Notes: generated from the letters alone by a model not told the origin. Counted from the first letter of the stretch, positions 40,021 through 49,744 are shown. The stretch: DNA of 64,000 nucleotides from an archaeon (GCA_018657525.1 JABHWZ010000004.1:90245-154244), one strand, 5' to 3'. Program-made: numbers and translations.

Positions 40021-40110
40021 GGCAGATTATGTCATTGCCAACGGTGTGAGCTGGGTTCGATTTGCTTTTCGTAGAAAAGTATGCAGCTTGCTGCAGAGGT
40101 CTGCGCATAT
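40021..40110 (+). pseudogene. Degenerate tRNA-Gly 3' copy with inserted double hairpin
   Basis: GGCAGATTATGTCATTGCCA through TGTGAGCTGGGTTCGATT parallels tRNA-Gly from the D loop to the T loop; then about 36 nt are inserted, and TCTGCGCATAT restores the acceptor 3' strand. The insertion carries two perfect hairpins, CTTTTC-GTA-GAAAAG (40065-40079) and TGCAGC-TT-GCTGCA (40082-40095). A tRNA cannot form from this. Confidence 0.75.
40063..40099 (+). mobile_element. Double-hairpin element C (in tRNA-Gly copy)
   Basis: Two stem-loops in tandem, like elements A and B, but without their sequence. It replaces the 3' T stem of the tRNA-Gly copy. Grouped with A and B by architecture and tRNA context only. 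Confidence 0.5.
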
Positions 40111-40193
40111 CTTTAAATTCTATTTACAGAACAATAACCCAACTTTTTTAAATAACTTTTCTTTATTTCTAGTATGAAAAAGGGGCAAAGCAA

Positions 40194-41045
40194 ATGTTAA
40201 TTCCAATTATTGCGGCGATTGCCTTGGCATCAATAACTGTTCTAGAAAAAATAGTTTTAAGAAAAAAGAAAATAAAAATAGAAGCATTCCAACTTTTAAC
40301 TTTTTTATCGGCTGTAATTGTAATGCTCCCCTTATTATATTTTTTCTGGAAATTTGAACCCGAAGCTCTACAAATGAAAAACATCCTCATTTTATCCCTA
40401 GTAATTATCACTGCTGTTCTAGCTAACATATCCACTTTCTATGCCCTAAAATGGGAAAAAGTTTCTAACATCGAGCCCGCCCTAATCATGGAACCATTAT
40501 TCATTGTCATGCTCGCACTAATTTTTAGCTTTTTCACAACTGGATTATATGAACGAAATTTCACAGTTATCATTCCTGCCCTAATAGCAGGATTCGCCCT
40601 CATCCTATCCCATGTAAAAAAACACCACCTAAGTTTCAATAAATATTTCCTCGCAGCAATCCTCGGCGCATTACTTTATGCAATAGAACTTGTAATTTCA
40701 GTTTTAATATTGGATTTCTACTCTCCAATATCATTTTACTTTTTTAGAAGTGCAGGAATTTTAGTTCTAACATTTTTAATTTTTAGACCAAAAATTAAAA
40801 ACTCTACCCAACTAAAAACTTACAAAACAATTTTCTTAATCGGTGCACTATGGGTTTTATATAGAGTATCTGTTTATTACGGATTCTTACAACTCGGAGT
40901 AATTTTCACAACATTAATTATAATGCTCGGACCAGTTTTTGTTTACCTCTTCGCTAAAATTTTCTTACACGAAAAGTTAAGTTGGAGAAATATATTAGCC
41001 GCAATTATAATTGTTATATGTGTTTTATATGTAACACTTTTCTAG
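40194..41045 (+). CDS. EamA/DMT-family transporter
   Basis: 283 aa with ten hydrophobic helices in two EamA halves; each half starts with a helix and ends in conserved positions such as ALKWEKVSNIEPALIMEPLF (first repeat) and GFLQLGVIFTTLIIMLGPVF (second). These are drug/metabolite exporters with varied substrates. ATG preceded by GGGGCAAAG-like weak RBS and a TATA-like CTTTTTTAAATAAC upstream. Convergent with the thermosome gene. Confidence 0.85.
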   Translation: MLIPIIAAIALASITVLEKIVLRKKKIKIEAFQLLTFLSAVIVMLPLLYFFWKFEPEALQMKNILILSLVIITAVLANISTFYALKWEKVSNIEPALIMEPLFIVMLALIFSFFTTGLYERNFTVIIPALIAGFALILSHVKKHHLSFNKYFLAAILGALLYAIELVISVLILDFYSPISFYFFRSAGILVLTFLIFRPKIKNSTQLKTYKTIFLIGALWVLYRVSVYYGFLQLGVIFTTLIIMLGPVFVYLFAKIFLHEKLSWRNILAAIIIVICVLYVTLF

Positions 41046-41064
41046 AATTCTATTCTAAAATTTA

Positions 41065-42729
41065 CTAATCCATTCCTTGATAACCCTTTGAACCCGCATA
41101 ATTCATTTTACCACTTTTGGAATCTGCAGAAGCAATCACATCATCGATTCTTAAAATCATAATTGCCACCTCAGTTGCAGAAGCAATTGCCTGACTTTTT
41201 ATTTTATACGGCTCGATTATTTTAGCATTTAAAACATTATCAACTTTATTTTCGAATAAATTCAAACCTGCATTCATATCTCCAGCATTATGTTTGGATT
41301 TTAATTCGGTTAAAACATCAATTGGATCCATGCCAGCATTTTCAGCTAAAGTTAAAGGAATAAATTCTAACGCAGAAGCAAATTCTTCAACTGCTAATTG
41401 TTCTCTTCCACCAAGAGATTGTCCAAAATGTTTTAATCTTTTTGATAATTCAATTTCAATTGCTCCTCCCCCCGGAACCACTAACCCTGTTTTCAGCGAC
41501 GACGCCACATCCCCTAAACCATCTTTAATAGCCCGCTCAATTTCATCAATAACATGTTCAGAGCCACCACGAATTAAAATAGTCACAGCTTTTGGATTAG
41601 AACATCCTCTAATATAAGTCATATTATCTTCCCCCTGTTTAATTTCCTCTACAACTTCAGATTTACCTAAATCCACATCTTTAAGTTCCCCAAGATTGCT
41701 CACAATCTTAGCTCCAGTTGCTTTAGAAATTTTTTCTAAATCTGATTTTGCAACTCTTCGACAAGCATAAATTTTTTTTCTAGACAATAAATACTGCGCA
41801 AAATCATCAATCCCTTTCTGACAAAAAATAACATTTGCTCCAGATTCAGCAACTTTCTCAACCATATCCTTAATAACTTTTTCTTCTTGAGAAAGAAAAT
41901 TCTGTAATTGTTCTGGAGAAGAAATTGAAATCTTCGTTTCAATTTCAGGATTTTTTATTTCCAATGGAAAATCAATTAATGCAATCTTTGCCCCCTCAAT
42001 CTTTTCTGGCATTTCATTTGAAACTTTTTCTTTATCTAAAACAATCCCAGAAATTAATTCTGTTTTTTCAACTGAATCTCCTTTTGCTTTTTCAATTTTA
42101 ATATCATCCAAATCAACCTTCCAATTTTTCTGAACTTGCTTTCGTTCAAATGATTGCGTCGATTCAGACGAATGAAAATCTCCGATTTGCTTAACAGCTC
42201 GAATAATTATATCTGCAAATTTCTCTCTTGAATCTTCAGCACCCTTGCCGGTCATAGCAGTCATAGCCACCTGTTTCAAAACATCATCGTCATCTGGACT
42301 AATCTTAAGAGAAATTTCATTTAAAATTTGTTGCGCTTTTTCAGCAGCCATTCGATAACCTTTAGTAATCAGCGTCGGATGAATTTTAGAATCTAATAAT
42401 TTTTCAGCATTCTCTAATAATTTCCCTGCAATCATAACTGAACTGGTAGTCCCATCACCAACTTCACTTTCCTGAGTTCGCGCAATTTCAACCATCATCT
42501 TTGCCGCAGGATGTTCAATTTGAATTTCTTCAAGAATTGTAACTCCATCATTTGTAACAATAATATCTCCTGTAGGAGAAACCAACATTTTATCCATTCC
42601 CTTCGGCCCCAAAGTAGTTTTAACAACTTCTGAAACCATCCGCGCAGCAAGAATATTATTTCTCTGCGCATCTTTACCCATAACTCTCTGAATATCTTCA
42701 GGCATTAGAACAACGGGTTTTTCACTCAT
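41065..42729 (-). CDS. thsA: Thermosome subunit (group II chaperonin)
   Basis: 554 aa. [11 protein letters not shown] (38-48), TNDG (59-62), GDGTT (91-95), [13 protein letters not shown] and [13 protein letters not shown] in the equatorial domain are diagnostic. The apical domain sits in the middle. The C-terminus ends GSKGYQGMD, resembling the GGM-type tails inside the chamber. Only one subunit gene is in the window. It overlaps the upstream gene at 42722-43150 by 8 nt. Confidence 0.97.
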   Translation of the reverse strand: MSEKPVVLMPEDIQRVMGKDAQRNNILAARMVSEVVKTTLGPKGMDKMLVSPTGDIIVTNDGVTILEEIQIEHPAAKMMVEIARTQESEVGDGTTSSVMIAGKLLENAEKLLDSKIHPTLITKGYRMAAEKAQQILNEISLKISPDDDDVLKQVAMTAMTGKGAEDSREKFADIIIRAVKQIGDFHSSESTQSFERKQVQKNWKVDLDDIKIEKAKGDSVEKTELISGIVLDKEKVSNEMPEKIEGAKIALIDFPLEIKNPEIETKISISSPEQLQNFLSQEEKVIKDMVEKVAESGANVIFCQKGIDDFAQYLLSRKKIYACRRVAKSDLEKISKATGAKIVSNLGELKDVDLGKSEVVEEIKQGEDNMTYIRGCSNPKAVTILIRGGSEHVIDEIERAIKDGLGDVASSLKTGLVVPGGGAIEIELSKRLKHFGQSLGGREQLAVEEFASALEFIPLTLAENAGMDPIDVLTELKSKHNAGDMNAGLNLFENKVDNVLNAKIIEPYKIKSQAIASATEVAIMILRIDDVIASADSKSGKMNYAGSKGYQGMD

Positions 42730-43150
42730 CAGAAATTTCTCCTCTTTGTTTAGTTAAATACCTTCTACCCTCATCTGTTAAACTGCATATATCTTTTTTT
42801 AAATCAAGATAGCCAACCTCTTTTAAAAATAATATACTTGGCTTAAAATCTAATACTTCAACTCCATCTAATCTTGAAATCAAAGTTGAATAAGATGCCT
42901 CCCCTACCCCTTTATCCAAAGTCTCCATTATTGCTGATGCAGAAGAATTATTTTTAACCCTATGCTCTTTCACCGCTGGCATAAATTCAACAGCTGCTTT
43001 CTCTAATCTTGCCCACCTCAATTCATCTTGCAAACTTTCTTCTCTTTCACATGCTGCAGCATAAATTTGTAATTGTTCACTAGGACTTTTTAAATCATAT
43101 TCTGAAATCATTCGCACAAACTTCTTAACCCTTCTCGAATTTTCACTCAT
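42722..43150 (-). CDS. Helical protein with C-terminal winged-helix look, upstream of the thermosome
   Basis: 142 aa from MSENSRRVKKF (ATG at 43150). Helical N-terminal part (VKKFVRMISEYDL, LQIYAAACEREESLQDEL), then a segment resembling a winged helix (SILFLKEVGYLDLKKDICSL, TDEGRRYL). It overlaps the thermosome start, so a co-regulated or autoregulatory DNA-binding role is plausible; unproven. Confidence 0.55.
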   Translation of the reverse strand: MSENSRRVKKFVRMISEYDLKSPSEQLQIYAAACEREESLQDELRWARLEKAAVEFMPAVKEHRVKNNSSASAIMETLDKGVGEASYSTLISRLDGVEVLDFKPSILFLKEVGYLDLKKDICSLTDEGRRYLTKQRGEISDE

Positions 43151-43255
43151 TTTTATCAACAATAAACCCCAATTCCATCTTTTAAAGATTATTGTGATTT
43201 AAACCACTATCAAGTTTAAGATAATATTTAAAAGCAAAAGCGCCCTTAATAAAGT

Positions 43256-43822
43256 ATGAATGAAGTTATCGTTGCAGATATTATGACTAGGAATCTGATC
43301 ACAATCAAACCAGAAATGGACCTACTAAACTGCGCTAAAATAATGATAAAAAAAAGAGCGGGCAGTATTTTAATTGTAGATCAAAAAAAACTCCGCGGAT
43401 TTATTTCTGAACATGATATTCTCTGGGCCTTTACCAAAACCAAAACAAAGGCAGAACTTTCTAAAATAAGAGTAATAGATATTTCTCCAAAAAAAATAGC
43501 GACAATACGACCGACAGCAGGATTGCAAGAAGTAATGAAAAAAATGAAACATTTAAAATTCGAAAAATTGCCTGTCATCGACAAAGGAGAATTAGTCGGA
43601 ATGGTAACTGTAAACGACATCCTAAACTTTAAACCCGAACTCTACCCCGAACTAAACGAATTCTCAGAGATAAGGGAAGCCTCAAATAAATTAACTCGGA
43701 TAAAAAAAGCAAAAGAAAGAAAATCCATGAATGAGGGAATCTGTGAAGAATGTGGAAACGTCGAATTGCTCTACAGATTCAACGGAATGTTAGTATGCGA
43801 ATCCTGTCAAGATAGAACTTAA
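43256..43822 (+). CDS. Two CBS domains plus C-terminal zinc ribbon
   Basis: 188 aa. CBS 1 (about 1-58: IMTRNLITIKPEMDLLNCAK) and CBS 2 (about 75-130: IATIRPTAGLQEVMKKMKHL), then a linker helix and CEECGNVELLYRFNGMLVCE followed by SC (C-x2-C ... C-x2-C). CBS pairs sense adenosyl ligands such as AMP, ATP or SAM; the zinc ribbon probably binds nucleic acid or a partner. Such fusions are common archaeal regulators. Confidence 0.85.
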   Translation: MNEVIVADIMTRNLITIKPEMDLLNCAKIMIKKRAGSILIVDQKKLRGFISEHDILWAFTKTKTKAELSKIRVIDISPKKIATIRPTAGLQEVMKKMKHLKFEKLPVIDKGELVGMVTVNDILNFKPELYPELNEFSEIREASNKLTRIKKAKERKSMNEGICEECGNVELLYRFNGMLVCESCQDRT

Positions 43823-43867
43823 GAAAACTATTTAAACCAATTTTATTTATTATAATGGAGAGGAAAA

Positions 43868-44377
43868 ATGGCAGAAAAAGATATACTATTTTCAAGTAAA
43901 CTAAAACACAAGGGTATTTTCAATTTTGCAGCTTTCTACAAATTTTGCTATGACTGGCTTGAAGCAGAAACAGGTTTACTTTTACAAGAATCAAAATACG
44001 CTGAAAAACTATCCGGCGACATGAAGGAGATTGACATTGAATGGAACGGATTCACTAAATTAACAGATTATTTCAGATTTGACATGAAAGTAACTTTCAA
44101 GATTCTTGCAATGAAACAAGTTGAAATTGTCCAGGACGGGAAAAAAATCAAGACAAATGAAGGCCAGGTTGAAATGGGAGTCAAAGGAATTTTAACAAGA
44201 GATTGGCAAGGAGCTTATGAAAAAAGTGCATTCCAAAAAACATTAAGAACAATATACGACAAATGGCTTATCCCTTCTAGAATCGACCAATTCGAAGGCA
44301 AAGTAATTGGAGATTCAGACGAATTCTTAGGACAAGCCAAAGCATGGTTATCTCTTGAAGGAAAAGAACGACATTAA
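43868..44377 (+). CDS. Conserved hypothetical protein, likely lineage-specific
   Basis: 169 aa, no family named. Starts ILFSSKLKHKGIFNFAAFYK, a soluble or peripheral protein with amphipathic strands (IDIEWNGFTKLTDYFRFDMK, VTFKILAMKQVEIVQDGKKI) and a C-terminal helix WLIPSRIDQFE. High aromatic content. A strong RBS (GGAGAGG) precedes the ATG. Confidence 0.6.
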   Translation: MAEKDILFSSKLKHKGIFNFAAFYKFCYDWLEAETGLLLQESKYAEKLSGDMKEIDIEWNGFTKLTDYFRFDMKVTFKILAMKQVEIVQDGKKIKTNEGQVEMGVKGILTRDWQGAYEKSAFQKTLRTIYDKWLIPSRIDQFEGKVIGDSDEFLGQAKAWLSLEGKERH

Positions 44378-44421
44378 TTCTTAACCGGCAAATTTAAATA
44401 AGCAATTTTTATAAATCAGGT

Positions 44422-44712
44422 ATGGATTTAAATACATTAAGAACTGAAACATTAAAATTGATAGAAGAGTATAATCAGGATACAACTCATAGAAAAGTAG
44501 AACCAATTAATGGCTATGGGCAAGAAGACCCTCAAATGATGATGTACTGGGCATTTTGGTCTGATGATATCCGCTCTGCACGAGGGGTTGGTTTTACATA
44601 TATTAATAAAGAGTTAAAAGTTTTTTGTGGGAAAAAAGAAGTAATTGCTCTAGAAGATACTATTGATAATTTTAGAGAACAATTAAGAGCAATTCCAGCA
44701 AAAGCCCATTAA
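44422..44712 (+). CDS. Small hypothetical protein (96 aa)
   Basis: No family. N-terminal helix (LRTETLKLIEEYNQDT), a central Met/Trp-rich part (PQMMMYWAFWSDDI), a small beta hairpin (GFTYINKELKVFCGK) and a C-terminal helix. Preceded by a TATA-like TTTATAAATC near 44410 and a very short leader. Confidence 0.55.
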   Translation: MDLNTLRTETLKLIEEYNQDTTHRKVEPINGYGQEDPQMMMYWAFWSDDIRSARGVGFTYINKELKVFCGKKEVIALEDTIDNFREQLRAIPAKAH

Positions 44713-44763
44713 TTCATCCCACACCATAGAAATCTTTAAATAGAAATTTAATAAGTATTTTAT

Positions 44764-46137
44764 ATGAAAAAATTAACACTTTCAATATTACTACTATTGC
44801 TTCTTCCCACAATCTTTGCAATCAATCTAGAAGTAACACAAAAAACCCCGAATCAAGTGATCATAGGAGGTTTAAATCAGCCAGCAATAGTAGAATTAGA
44901 AATCACCAACTTAGGATCAATAGACAATTTTGAAATCCTTAACTTATTTGGGTTCACATTAAATCCAACAGAAACAGGTTTCATAAAAAACAGCGAAACA
45001 AAAAAAATATATTTAGAAGTTTACCCGCGCTCAGATTTTTCAATAAAAGGATATTACACTTTATCTTATTTATTAAAATCAAAACAAACCTCAAAGTTAC
45101 ACAACCAAGAATTGACTCTAAAAATTGTAGATTTAGGAAACGCATTTGAAGTGGGAATTGAAGGATTTGACCTTGATGCAAACGAAATAGAAATTTATTT
45201 CAAAAATAAAGAAAATTTTAATTTTCAAGATTTATCTGTTAAATTTACTTCTAACTTTTTCAAATCTCAAGAAGAATTTGATTTAAATCCAAACGAAAAA
45301 AAAGTTTTTAATATTGAATTAGACAAAGATGACTTCAAAAGATTAAACGCTGGATTTTATACTTTAACTGCAGAAATTTCAGTAGAAAATCAAAAAGCAG
45401 AAGTTGAAGGAATTATTAATTTTAAACAGAATCCAGATTTAAAAACACACGCAGAGAAATCTGGATTTTTCATCTATACTTCAAAAGTACAAAAAGAAAA
45501 CACTGGAAATATAATAACAAAAACTCAAATAGAATTAAACAAAAATATTTTCTCACGATTATTCACCACCTTCAATGTTGAACCAGATTTAGTGAAAAGA
45601 AATGGAATAAAAATAAATTATACATGGGAAAAATCAGTAAAACCCGGAGAAACTTTTGAAGTGGTTGCCAAAACAAATTTTTTATTCCCGGTCATAATTA
45701 TTTCATTAATCGTAATTTTAATTATTACTATTCAGCATTATTTAAAATGCGACATAGTAATCAAAAAAAGAATTAATTTTGTCCATACGAAAAATAAACA
45801 ATTCGCACTAAAAGTAAATATAATGGTTCGAGCTCAAAATTATGTGGAACAAGTTAATATTTTGGATAGACTCCCATTGATGGTAAAACTTTATTCAAAA
45901 TTTGGCGGGCAAGAACCAACACGAGCCAACGAAGAAAAAAGAAGAATTGAATGGAACTTTGAGAAACTGGAAAAAGGAGAAGTGCGAACAATGTCTTATG
46001 TTATTTATTCAAAAGTCGGAGTGTTTGGAAAATTCGCCTTGCCAAAAACAACAGCAATTTATGAGAAAGAAGGCGAATTAAAAGAAACAGCGTCGAATCA
46101 AGTTTACTTTATGTCCGAGGAAGCTCGCGAGCAATAA
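44764..46137 (+). CDS. Exported protein with signal peptide and one TM helix
   Basis: 457 aa. Signal peptide KLTLSILLLLLLPTIFA. Extracellular part (about 20-300) of repeated beta domains with N-glycosylation-like sites and strands such as VELEITNLGSIDNFEILNLF, which resembles CARDB/NPCBM-type bacterial-archaeal adhesin domains. A TM helix (VIIISLIVILIITIQHYL, about 315-332) is followed by a cytoplasmic domain of 120 residues with a second beta fold (ILDRLPLMVKLYSKFG). Surface protein of unknown role. A GC-rich tail follows the stop (46138-46200). Confidence 0.65.
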   Translation: MKKLTLSILLLLLLPTIFAINLEVTQKTPNQVIIGGLNQPAIVELEITNLGSIDNFEILNLFGFTLNPTETGFIKNSETKKIYLEVYPRSDFSIKGYYTLSYLLKSKQTSKLHNQELTLKIVDLGNAFEVGIEGFDLDANEIEIYFKNKENFNFQDLSVKFTSNFFKSQEEFDLNPNEKKVFNIELDKDDFKRLNAGFYTLTAEISVENQKAEVEGIINFKQNPDLKTHAEKSGFFIYTSKVQKENTGNIITKTQIELNKNIFSRLFTTFNVEPDLVKRNGIKINYTWEKSVKPGETFEVVAKTNFLFPVIIISLIVILIITIQHYLKCDIVIKKRINFVHTKNKQFALKVNIMVRAQNYVEQVNILDRLPLMVKLYSKFGGQEPTRANEEKRRIEWNFEKLEKGEVRTMSYVIYSKVGVFGKFALPKTTAIYEKEGELKETASNQVYFMSEEAREQ

Positions 46138-46232
46138 TTAGTGAGTAAAACGAACGTATGTAAGCCGAGCGAGGTTTCGAGTTGAGGCAAGAAAAGAAGC
46201 ATAAAATAAAAGATAAACTTTATAAATCCTCT

Positions 46233-46619
46233 TTAAAACATTTCACTATCTAAAAAATCAACCAAATCTTCTTTATGTTCAAATAAATTTCTAGGCAAAC
46301 AGACACTTATTTTACAATTCCCTGGATAAGATTGATAATCTACTTCACTTGCTGATTTACAATTACTTTCAGAAATATAATCCATTCGTAAATAAAATCC
46401 CGCTGGAAAAAGATACTCATCAGTAAACCCCGGATTATGTAATTTATGAAAAAAGTCAGAATGACGAGAAATTTCAACACACCCTTTACGCATAAATCTT
46501 TCATAAGCCCTATTTCTAAACTCTTCCAAATTTTCAAAAGGCCAATTAACAACCGCCCGAAATCCATTCTCTACTTCATTAATTACCCACTCTTCTAAAA
46601 TATCAACAGAGTCATTCAT
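46233..46619 (-). CDS. Hypothetical protein (128 aa)
   Basis: No family. Acidic and aromatic. N-terminal helix (SVDILEEWVINEVENGFRAV), WPFENLEEFRNRAYERFMRK, and beta strands EYLFPAGFYLRMDYI, CKISVCLPRNLFE. Not obviously linked to its neighbours. Confidence 0.5.
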   Translation of the reverse strand: MNDSVDILEEWVINEVENGFRAVVNWPFENLEEFRNRAYERFMRKGCVEISRHSDFFHKLHNPGFTDEYLFPAGFYLRMDYISESNCKSASEVDYQSYPGNCKISVCLPRNLFEHKEDLVDFLDSEMF

Positions 46620-46683
46620 TTTATATCACTCATTATTAAAAAAGAACTTATGGATTTTTAAATTTTATTGTGATGATGAATTA

Positions 46684-47298
46684 TTAGAAAGTTTTCTGAG
46701 CAATCAAATTAGACATCTCATGAGTATGAAATCTTCCTTTGCCATGTTTTTCTTCCTTTGAATATTCTTTGTAAGAAATTATGTCCCAGACAGGATACAT
46801 CCCAGATAACTCCCCATTAGAAAATTGATACTTATTCCTATTTTCTTTTCCTTTTCTAAAAACCCCAATAAAATTATATCCATTCTTTCTAGTTCTCTCC
46901 TGCATATTTTTTACTAATCTATAAACTTTTCTTTTTGTCAAAAAGTGTATTGAGAATAATGCACAAATTGCATCATAATCTTCAAGAATTTTATAAGTTT
47001 CTAAATCTCCAACAAAACTTTTGACTTTCAATTTAGCTTTTTTTGCATAAGCATCTAATTTAGCTATTCCAGTTTCTGCAATATCCATAGCTGTTACACG
47101 ATGACCTTTGCTAGCTAGATAAAGTGCTACTCTCCCAGTTCCACACCCCAAATCCAAAACTTTTGAATTTCTTTTTAATAAAGCTTCAAATTCAATTAAT
47201 CTTTTTCCAGGTTTTAAACCCCAATAAGCGCCCCTTGTTTTTGCATACTCTTTTTCAAAACGATACTTTCCCCCAATCTTATTTTTCAAAGAACCCAT
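46684..47298 (-). CDS. Class I SAM-dependent methyltransferase
   Basis: 204 aa. Motif I VLDLGCGTGRVALYLASKGH, followed by TAMDIAETGIAKL (acidic motif II), DYDAICALFSIHFLTKRK, and a C-terminal beta part. It resembles TehB/UbiE-like small-molecule or tRNA methyltransferases; target unknown. N-terminal 35 residues are Lys-rich. Confidence 0.82.
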   Translation of the reverse strand: MGSLKNKIGGKYRFEKEYAKTRGAYWGLKPGKRLIEFEALLKRNSKVLDLGCGTGRVALYLASKGHRVTAMDIAETGIAKLDAYAKKAKLKVKSFVGDLETYKILEDYDAICALFSIHFLTKRKVYRLVKNMQERTRKNGYNFIGVFRKGKENRNKYQFSNGELSGMYPVWDIISYKEYSKEEKHGKGRFHTHEMSNLIAQKTF

Positions 47299-47438
47299 AT
47301 TCTCTAAAATTAAACAGAATTTATAAACGTTTTCTTAATCTCCTTCAACACCCACATTCCCCAAAATTTCTTTGATTCTTAAAAATAAAAAACATCAATA
47401 AATAATCACTTGATTATTTAATAAATAAAGAATAGAAT

Positions 47439-48239
47439 TTATTCTTCTCCAAACAATCCTTTAAAGAAATCTCCCACTGTCCTAAAGAAATCTCCAACAA
47501 CTCCTGGACTTTCATGACCTTCTTCATAATTTGCATCCCCTGTTCCAGCATCATCACCAAATTCAGAACTTGCATCTGCACATTCAATGTCAACAATACA
47601 ATCCCAACCTTGTCCAGATGGACCTTCTATTGGCCCTCCATAACAATGTTCACATTTATTAATACATTCATTTTCTTTTTCTGTTACCTGTTCATCATTT
47701 AAACATGGACCCTCATATAAATTAACACATTCTTCTGCACACTTTTTACATAGTGCACCTCCAGTCTCACCCTCCTTACTATTCCCACAAATCATTGAAG
47801 GATCTTCCACTGCAACACAATTAGAAATACAAATCTGCTCTGCATCCATCTCAGATTCATCAGGAGCATCTCCTTTCATATTACATTCATCCTCACATTT
47901 ATCAATATTTAAATTTTGACAAACCATATCAAATTCTTCGCAGCCAACTTTAATACAATCTTGCATACATGATTCTCCTTCATCTGCAGGTTCAGGTGGA
48001 CCAGAAACATCAACACCACATTGCGCCCCACATTCCACAGATTTTGCTTCTCTGCATTCCATATCATTTGCATCGCATCCTTGAGTTGTACATTCTTCCA
48101 TACAATTCATATCTGCAACACTAGGTCCCCCATAACCCTCGTCATTAGAAGAAGGTCCCCTTGCAACATTCCCAGTTAATTGAAAATAGGAAAATAAAGT
48201 TATAATAAATACAATAAAAATAATCAATTCTTTTTTCAT
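47439..48239 (-). CDS. Secreted Cys-rich protein with tandem repeats
   Basis: 266 aa. Signal helix ELIIFIVFIITLFSYFQLTG with the TGNV motif after it. Mature protein has about 28 Cys in repeated blocks of the form C-x3-C-x3-GC-x6-C, for example MNCMEECTTQGCDANDMEC and SCMQDCIKVGCEEFDMVC. Acidic, Asp/Glu/Gly-rich linkers. C-terminal helix FFRTVGDFFKGLFGEE may be an amphipathic membrane anchor. Likely a disulfide-stabilised surface protein. Confidence 0.7.
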   Translation of the reverse strand: MKKELIIFIVFIITLFSYFQLTGNVARGPSSNDEGYGGPSVADMNCMEECTTQGCDANDMECREAKSVECGAQCGVDVSGPPEPADEGESCMQDCIKVGCEEFDMVCQNLNIDKCEDECNMKGDAPDESEMDAEQICISNCVAVEDPSMICGNSKEGETGGALCKKCAEECVNLYEGPCLNDEQVTEKENECINKCEHCYGGPIEGPSGQGWDCIVDIECADASSEFGDDAGTGDANYEEGHESPGVVGDFFRTVGDFFKGLFGEE

Positions 48240-48305
48240 TAAACTACTAAAGAAAAAGGATTTATAAAATTATGGAATGCACCCGCACAAATATGACAGG
48301 GGGGT

Positions 48306-49205
48306 TTAAAAAATAATTTTTTCATCTCTTAGTAAATCAAACAAAAATTTGATTAAAGGTCTTAAATTTCCATTGACCTGTGACTCTTCTAGCCCTTCAT
48401 AATATCTGTACTTATTTTTGCTTGGAATGTTAATCATTGGATATTTGTTTTTTCTTAATACAAAATTCATTAATAATCTTCCCACTCTTCCGTTCCCATC
48501 AACAAAAGGATGGATTGTTTCAAAAGCAGAATGAAAATATGTCGCGAGTATTAAAGGGTGAAGCTTATTCTTGTTTTTCGTATACCAAGACAGTAAGTAG
48601 GACATTTCTTTGGCAACTTCTGTTGGCTTAGGAGGCATCCACTCAGTCCCCCTAATGTATACTTGCAAAGTTCGATATTTTCCTATTTGATTTTCTAGCT
48701 CTTCTTTCAATGTTTCTTTTACAACTAATTTATGCAAATTTAGAATCATTTTTTTGTTCAGGTCACCCTCACAATTTAATAAATAGTCAAAAGCCTTTTT
48801 GTGATTCATAATTTCATTTATTTCTCTTAATGATTTTCTCGGAGTTACTCTTTCAAATAATAATTGAGATGTTTCTTGCAGTGTTAATGTATTCCCTTCA
48901 ATACTTGTAGAATCGTATGTAAAAAGGGAAACAAATGCCTCATAACGATTTTCCTCTGTAGCTTTTAATTGCTTAAGATAAATTTCTTTTATTTTTTTTA
49001 GTTCTGTTTCTTCACTTTTGGTAAGAAGAGTGGATAGTAAGGATAATTCTTTATCTGCATCTGCTTCTTTTTTAGATAACTTTCTTTTATCTAAATCTAC
49101 GCCCAAATATATCCTTTTTTTATTTACATCCTTTCCTCTTCTAATTGACTTAACTCTGTAAAAGTATTTTCTTCCACCTTTTTCTTTTATTTCAGTATAA
49201 ACCAT
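48306..49205 (-). CDS. Fic-domain AMPylator-like protein (class II)
   Basis: 299 aa. Fic motif HPFVDGNGRVGR near residues 231-242, with the N-terminal inhibitory motif STSIEGN (S-x-x-x-E-G) near residues 98-104. An extra N-terminal 85 residues contain a beta-rich start and a helix. Class II Fic proteins transfer AMP (or other NMP) to a target hydroxyl and are held off by the inhibitory Glu. Target unknown. At the edge of the cassette-like region. Confidence 0.9.
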   Translation of the reverse strand: MVYTEIKEKGGRKYFYRVKSIRRGKDVNKKRIYLGVDLDKRKLSKKEADADKELSLLSTLLTKSEETELKKIKEIYLKQLKATEENRYEAFVSLFTYDSTSIEGNTLTLQETSQLLFERVTPRKSLREINEIMNHKKAFDYLLNCEGDLNKKMILNLHKLVVKETLKEELENQIGKYRTLQVYIRGTEWMPPKPTEVAKEMSYLLSWYTKNKNKLHPLILATYFHSAFETIHPFVDGNGRVGRLLMNFVLRKNKYPMINIPSKNKYRYYEGLEESQVNGNLRPLIKFLFDLLRDEKIIF

Positions 49206-49295
49206 AATAATTTTACGTCTACACCATTTAAATAGTTTTCTACGCAGTGGACGTACTGATTATAAGGTTACTCTGGAGGTCTATCTTATCATTAA

Positions 49296-49350
49296 TAAAA
49301 AAATCCCTCACCAAAATTTTGCAATTGGTTTAATTTTTAGGGATTTGAGG
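49296..49350. repeat. Repeat R2, copy a
   Basis: Inverted ends ATCCCT/AGGGAT enclose ACCAAAATTTTGCAATTGGTTTA. On the minus strand the end is an intrinsic-terminator-like stem followed by TTTTTTT. Its core aligns with 49801-49850. It lies in front of the 4-TM gene at 49385. Confidence 0.5.
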
Positions 49351-49384
49351 AAATCTTTATAAATAATAAACTCCTATATTTAAA

Positions 49385-49744
49385 ATGAAAAAGATAACTT
49401 ATATAATTAATTGGGCATTATTTTTTATAATCTATATTATTTCATATATATTATTTATTAGTAGCGAAGATACTGAATTTGTAGTACATTTTTTCATAAT
49501 ATTAATTTTCGCATTATATTCAATTCTCTTTTTATATTCAAGACATAAAGCCCCTAATTCATTTCCCAAAAAAATTGTAGTTCTAAATTGGATTGTATCC
49601 TTAATATTAATTTATTGTACTGAATTAACTCTTTCCGATCCATGGGGAGCTTTAATATGGTATTTCTCAATCTTTCCACTGGGGATAGTAATAATTATCA
49701 CATATGTTCTGTTAATCACATTAAAGGAAGAAATAATCACTTGA
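49385..49744 (+). CDS. Four-TM membrane protein
   Basis: 119 aa with four hydrophobic helices (for example YIINWALFFIIYIISYILF, VHFFIILIFALYSILFLY, VLNWIVSLILIYC, LIWYFSIFPLGIVIIITYVL). No family. Flanked by direct repeats R2a and R2b, so it may be a mobile cassette. A TATA-like TTATAAATAAT precedes by about 25 nt. Its last codons contain the AATAATCACTTGA motif seen at other cassette edges. Confidence 0.6.
   Translation: MKKITYIINWALFFIIYIISYILFISSEDTEFVVHFFIILIFALYSILFLYSRHKAPNSFPKKIVVLNWIVSLILIYCTELTLSDPWGALIWYFSIFPLGIVIIITYVLLITLKEEIIT

Noticed and set aside
38985..40110. Integrative element with its own integrase
   Set aside because: No integrase, transposase or replication gene was found inside.
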